Shown here: positions 6,833 through 10,411 of the stretch, piece by piece
Layout: every line of letters starts with the position of its first letter
How positions within the stretch are numbered: position 1 is the stretch's first letter
Origin: an uncultured Clostridium sp.
Lineage (GTDB): Bacteria; Bacillota; Clostridia; TANB77; CAG-508
Direction of reading: 5' to 3'
Length of the DNA: 10,411 bases
Assembly (NCBI GenBank): GCA_900556865.1
Contig: USQS01000025.1
Coordinates: forward strand, 1 to 10,411
Notes under the pieces: generated by a model
What the model was told of the DNA's origin: nothing
What the model saw: the letters and a program-made list of their open reading frames with translations, nothing else
Databases searched by the model: none
Translations under genes and position numbers: made by a program

Positions 6833-7442
6833 GAGTTTTTTTCTTGACTACTTTCATTCTTACGAATTCATCTCTTTCGCTTTCTTCTAAAGCTGAAGCA
6901 ATCTTTTTAACCACTTTTTCTTCCCTTGGAATTATTACTTCTTTTAGAGCATTTGACCTTCTTTGGACTTTTTCAATTGCTTTTTGTAAACGTACTATAG
7001 TATTATTTAATTCAGCTAATTTAATAATATATTTTTTTAAAATTATAAATTGTACTACACATTCATCTACTGATACAGTTGTATGATATAACCCATAACT
7101 AATTTTTGTTTCAAGTTCTTCAGATATTACAGATGGAATATCCACACCCATTAAACTTAAATATTTTATATTTATAGTTTTATCTTCTTTTATAGCATTT
7201 GAAATATCAACTAATTCATCAAATCCAACATCTACATTTGCTCTTTTTAATGCTTGTATTGCATTTACTTTTGCTTTTTTAGCCATTTGCCCTAATTCTT
7301 TTTCTTGAAGCCTATAATTTTCTAATTTTTTCTTTAAAATTAATTCTTTTTCCTCTAAAAGCTTTTGACCTTTATTATATTCTTTTATAGATCTTTTTAA
7401 CTTAAGCAAATTATTTTTTGTTGGTAAATATATTTTTCCCAT
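6819..7442 (-). CDS. atpD: V/A-type ATPase subunit D (central stalk)
   Basis: Subunit D is the long coiled-coil shaft of the rotary V/A-type ATPase, coupling the A3B3 head to the membrane ring. The 207-residue length is normal. The N-terminus MGKIYLPTKNNLLKLKRSI and the GQKLLEEKELILKKKL segment match the family pattern PTK-x-x-LL-x-LK and G-x-x-LL-x-x-K. The C-terminal part (LQKAIEKVQRRSNALKEVIIP) is the second long helix. It lies 62 nt after atpB in the order A-B-D usual for these operons. The SD before this ATG is weak (GAG four bases upstream), while a strong SD sits further away at 7506-7500. No frame defect and no in-frame CGG are seen. The symbol atpD here means V-type subunit D, not the F-type beta subunit. 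Confidence 0.92.
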   Translation of the reverse strand: MGKIYLPTKNNLLKLKRSIKEYNKGQKLLEEKELILKKKLENYRLQEKELGQMAKKAKVNAIQALKRANVDVGFDELVDISNAIKEDKTINIKYLSLMGVDIPSVISEELETKISYGLYHTTVSVDECVVQFIILKKYIIKLAELNNTIVRLQKAIEKVQRRSNALKEVIIPREEKVVKKIASALEESERDEFVRMKVVKKKTLANN

Positions 7443-7450
7443 AACTCTAA

Positions 7451-7481
7451 CTTAAAGCAATTTAATCGCTATTATTTTAAG
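7451..7481. repeat. Inverted repeat in the atpB-atpD gap
   Basis: CTTAA at 7451-7455 pairs with TTAAG at 7477-7481, and inside it AGCAATT/AATCGCT-type arms pair with one G-U. The structure lies between a strong SD (7506-7500) and the atpD start. It might be an mRNA processing or stability element. Function is inference. Confidence 0.35.
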
Positions 7482-7504
7482 CCTAAAAAATCACTTTCTC
7501 TCCT

Positions 7505-8819
7505 TTATTTTAAAATTTCTAGCAATTCAACCATTAGATTTAATGTTTCTTCAATTGTACGGTTTTCATACATACCTTGGTTAATAAATCTTTCTTCAAA
7601 TTGATTTCCAAACTCTAAATATTTTTTATCTTCGTCTGTTAAATCTGCTTCACCTAAAACTGTTGCCAAGGCTCTAACATCTTGAACTTTAGAATAACTA
7701 CTAAATACTCTATCTGCTAATTTTGAGTGATCTTTTCTTGTACATCCTTCTCCTATACCATCTTTCATTAATCTAGAAAGTGATTGTAAAATGTCTATTG
7801 GTGGATTTATTCCCTTTTGGTATAAATCTCTTCCTAAAACAATTTGCCCTTCTGTTATATATCCTGTTAAATCTGGTATTGGATGAGATATATCATCATT
7901 TGGCATAGTAAGTATTGGAAGTTGTGTTATTGAGCCAGTTCTTCCTTTAATCATTCCTGCTCTTTCATAAATTGATGCCAAATCACTATATAAATAACCT
8001 GGAAATCCTTTTCTACTTGGTATTTCACCCTTTAAAGTTGAAATTTCTCTTAAAGCTTCTGCATATGCAGTAATATCTGTTAATACAGCAAGAACTTGGT
8101 AACCTAAATCAAATGCTAAATATTCTGCACATGTAAGAGCTACTTTTGGAGTAAGAATTCTTTCAACAGATGCATCATTTGAAAGATTTTGGAACATTAC
8201 AACTTTAGATAATACACCATTTTCTTCAAAACTTTTTCTAAAGAATGCTGCCGTTTCATATTCTGCACCCATAAGACCAAATACTATTGCAAATTTTCCA
8301 CCATCTGTAATATTAGATTGTCTTATTATTCTTTCTGTAAGCTCATTATGATTTATACCGCTTCCTGAAAAGATAGGTATTTTTTGTCCTCTAATTAATG
8401 TAATTAAACCATCTATTGCAGAAATTCCAGTATGAATATAGTTACGTGGATATTGTCTTGCTATTGGATTTATTGGGTTTGAGTTAATATCTCTTGTTAT
8501 ATCTGCTTCAATTTCTCCTAATCCATCTATTGGGTTACCAGCTCCATCAAAAACTCTTCCAAGCATTTTTTCTGATAACTTTAATTTAAGAGGTTCTCCC
8601 ATAAATTCAACTTTTACGTCTTTTATGTTTATCTCGTTGGTGCCTTTATACACTTGTATTGTTGTAATATCATCATCTAGACGCAATACATTTCCTATTC
8701 TTTGTTCTCCATTTTTTAATGTAATTTGTACTTGTTCCTCAAAAGAAACATCTTTTGGAGTCTTAATAAATACAAGTGAACCGATTTATTTCATCTAAAC
8801 CTAAATATTTTATCTTCAT
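7505..8819 (-). CDS. atpB: V/A-type ATPase subunit B, one +1 frame change near the N-terminus
   Basis: Subunit B is the non-catalytic partner of A in the A3B3 head of the rotary ATPase. Joining 8819-8784 and 8782-7505 gives 437 residues, close to the usual length. The start [12 protein letters not shown] continues after the frame change as GSLVFIKTP, matching the family pattern V-x-G-PLVFV. Further signatures are [39 protein letters not shown] (no Walker A, as expected for B), [14 protein letters not shown] and [15 protein letters not shown]. Most of the protein is in the second frame. ATG 8819 is 16 nt from SD AAAGGA (8841-8836), longer than usual, and the nearer ATG 8835 and GTG 8829 are in another frame. 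The symbol atpB denotes V-type subunit B. Confidence 0.9.
8780..8783 (-). other. Putative +1 recoding site CGGT (atpB)
   Basis: Codon 13 in the zero frame is CGG, followed by TTC ACT TGT ATT TAT TAA. Skipping the C (plus-strand 8783) gives AAT GGT TCA CTT GTA, which is NGSLV and matches the conserved Gly of the N-terminal beta-barrel of V/A-type B subunits. Without the frame change only an 18-residue peptide is made. The start codon and SD are therefore useless unless the shift is efficient. Confidence 0.82.
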
Positions 8820-8826
8820 TTTTAAT

Positions 8827-8861
8827 CACATTCATTCCTTTCTTAAGGCTTTAACTAGGCT
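8827..8861 (-). repeat. Shared 35-nt leader element, copy 2 (before atpB)
   Basis: On the minus strand it starts AGCCTAGTT and ends AAAGGAATGAATGTG, matching 6718-6752 at 30 of 35 positions. It lies in the 74-nt gap between atpA and atpB. Just upstream is a small hairpin, TTGCC-ATTAA-GGCAA at 8866-8880. Both copies stand directly before a gene that has a CGG frame change, although recD2, which has two, lacks the element. Confidence 0.75.
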
Positions 8862-8893
8862 AGATTTGCCATTAAGGCAAGAGCTTAACTAAC

Positions 8894-10411
8894 TTAAATA
8901 TGTTCTTTATACTCTTCTTCTAGCTTCTTTAGTGTATTTTTAACTTTAATTTCAAAGTCATCAATTTTATAAATTTCATCATTTTTAACATTATTTTTTA
9001 GCTCATTATATTCTTGTAAAATATTTGTCTTTTTAATTTCTGAAATTGGAATGCCTTTTTTAATTAACTTTAATGCTCTTTCATATATTAAAATAATTAT
9101 ATCCATCATTTTAAATTGTTTTTCAATTGGAACATATGTGTCAACTTCACTAAATGAATTTTGTTGTAAAAATCCTATTCTAATGCTTGAAGCAACCTCT
9201 ATTGCAAGTTTTTTATCATCTGATAAAACATCTTGACCAACAACTCTTGCAATTTCTAAAAGTTCATTTTCTTTTTCCAAAATTTTAACAATTTTTGTTC
9301 TATGATCTGAAAATTCACTATCAACATTTTCTTCAAACCAGCTTGATAAATTATCCATATATTCACTATAGCTTATATTCCAGTCTATTGCTGGATAATG
9401 TCTAGAATATGCTAAATCTCTATTTAATGCCCAAAATACATGTACGAATCTTTTAGTATTTTGAGTTACTGGCTCTGAAAAATCAGAACCTTGTGGAGAT
9501 ACTGCTCCAATTATTGTAACAGAACCTTTATCTCCATTTAATGTTTCTACCATACCAGCTCTTCCATAAAATTCTGAAAGTCTAGATGGTAAATATGATG
9601 GGAATCCTTCCTCTGCAGGCATTTCTTCAAGTCTTCCTGAAATTTCACGTAATGCCTCTGCCCATCTTGATGTTGAATCTGCCATTACAGCAACACTATA
9701 GCCCATATCTCTATAATATTCTGCAATTGTAATTCCTGTATAAATAGATGTTTCTCTTGCAGCAACTGGCATGTTTGATGTATTTGCAATTAGCACTGTT
9801 CTTTCCATTAAAGGTCTACCAGATTTTGGATCCTTTAATTTTGGGAAATCTTCTAGTACTTCTGTCATTTCATTACCACGTTCTCCACAACCAATATATA
9901 CTATAATATCTGCATCAGACCATTTTGCAAGCTGATGTTGAGTAACTGTTTTTCCTGTACCAAATCCTCCTGGAATCATTGCTGTTCCACCTTTTGCCAT
10001 TGGGAAAATACTATCTATAACACGTTGTCCTGTAATTAGTGGTTCTGATATAGCTATTCTGTTTTTAAATGGTCTTTGTTTTCTAACTGGCCATTCTTGC
10101 AACATGTTTAACTCTAGAACTTTTCCATCATTTGTTTTAATTTTTGCAATGGTATCTGTAACTTTGTACTCTCCTTCTTTAGCAATTTCTAAAATTTTGC
10201 CATCAACATTAAATTTATTCATTATTTTATTTGTTATTAACTCTGTTTCTTTTACTGTACCAACAATTGAACCAAAAGAAACATTATCTCCTTGGCTAAC
10301 AACAGGTACAAAATGCCAAAGCTTTTCTGTACTAACACCTGTTACAGATGCTCCTCTTTTTATAAAATCTCCATATTCACCTTGCAAAAATTCAAGTGGT
10401 CTTTGAATTCC
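8894..10411 (-). CDS. atpA: V/A-type ATPase catalytic subunit A (5' end outside window)
   Basis: Subunit A hydrolyses ATP in the A3B3 head. The reading frame is open to the window edge (visible start GIQRPLEFLQGEY), so roughly 75-85 N-terminal residues lie outside. The visible 505 residues include the A-specific insert, EWPVRKQRPFKNRI, Walker A GGFGTGKT (about 9970-9947), [44 protein letters not shown], and GAVSPQGSDFSEPVTQ. The P-loop reads GGFGTGKT instead of the commoner GPFGSGKT, which keeps the catalytic GKT. No frame break and no in-frame CGG are found in this long gene. It is upstream of atpB and atpD in the same direction, so they are likely one operon. Confidence 0.95.
   Translation of the reverse strand, partial: GIQRPLEFLQGEYGDFIKRGASVTGVSTEKLWHFVPVVSQGDNVSFGSIVGTVKETELITNKIMNKFNVDGKILEIAKEGEYKVTDTIAKIKTNDGKVLELNMLQEWPVRKQRPFKNRIAISEPLITGQRVIDSIFPMAKGGTAMIPGGFGTGKTVTQHQLAKWSDADIIVYIGCGERGNEMTEVLEDFPKLKDPKSGRPLMERTVLIANTSNMPVAARETSIYTGITIAEYYRDMGYSVAVMADSTSRWAEALREISGRLEEMPAEEGFPSYLPSRLSEFYGRAGMVETLNGDKGSVTIIGAVSPQGSDFSEPVTQNTKRFVHVFWALNRDLAYSRHYPAIDWNISYSEYMDNLSSWFEENVDSEFSDHRTKIVKILEKENELLEIARVVGQDVLSDDKKLAIEVASSIRIGFLQQNSFSEVDTYVPIEKQFKMMDIIILIYERALKLIKKGIPISEIKKTNILQEYNELKNNVKNDEIYKIDDFEIKVKNTLKKLEEEYKEHI

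Noticed and set aside
481..8783. Homopolymer-type sequencing errors as the cause of the frame changes
   Set aside because: Five of six sites are not in a homopolymer and all involve a C before an in-frame GGA or GGT. A systematic artefact cannot be fully excluded without reads, so this is stated as a test.
196..8819. Calling vanW, recD2, the acyl-CoA ligase and atpB pseudogenes
   Set aside because: All breaks are of one type at one codon, the frames on both sides are otherwise clean, and core functions are affected. Decay would show mixed stops, deletions and other indels.
8827..8835. ATG 8835 or GTG 8829 as the atpB start
   Set aside because: Both are in a frame that stops after about 14 codons and would need an extra, non-CGG frame change to join the AtpB frame.
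1..10411. CRISPR arrays, tRNA or rRNA genes, insertion sequences
   Set aside because: No spaced direct repeats, tRNA-like cloverleaf sequences, rRNA-like blocks, transposase reading frames or terminal repeats were found.

Overview
The window looks like chromosomal DNA of a low-GC Gram-positive bacterium, most likely a Clostridia-type anaerobe. Most genes are very AT-rich, ribosome-binding sites are strong, and the content (VanW-family protein, D-Ala-D-Ala carboxypeptidase, RecD2 helicase, V/A-type ATPase operon) is typical of that group. I cannot name a species.

Layout. The left part (1-2763) is read on the plus strand: a leader with inverted repeats, a vanW-family gene, a compact foreign-looking cassette (consensus promoter, GC-rich 76-codon ORF, strong terminator), then a dacF/dacA-type carboxypeptidase gene. 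A hairpin near 2750 separates this from the rest, which is read on the minus strand. In transcription order from the right edge that is atpA (5' end outside the window), atpB and atpD of a V/A-type ATPase, then a second unit of a long-chain acyl-CoA ligase followed 22 nt later by recD2. The acyl-CoA ligase and atpB share a 35-nt leader (30/35 identical).

The main discovery candidate is a recoding pattern. Four of the seven conventional genes (vanW, recD2, the ligase, atpB) are interrupted by six +1 frame changes. At every one the zero-frame codon is CGG, and dropping its C gives an in-frame GGA or GGT glycine codon that restores the protein family. Five of these six glycines fit recognisable family motifs. 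I found no in-frame CGG read as arginine anywhere in the window, while about 14 out-of-frame CGG triplets in conventional genes leave the frame intact. This exact link to codon phase is hard to explain by random pseudogenisation or sequencing error. It suggests that CGGN is read as glycine with a four-base step, or that CGG is an unassigned codon that triggers +1 frameshifting. This is an inference from sequence and needs read-level, tRNA and proteomic checks.

The genes cover the cell envelope (VanW, DacF), ion-motive force (V/A-ATPase), lipid activation (acyl-CoA ligase) and DNA repair (RecD2). The GC-rich cassette is unassigned and could encode a small protein, a structured RNA, or both.
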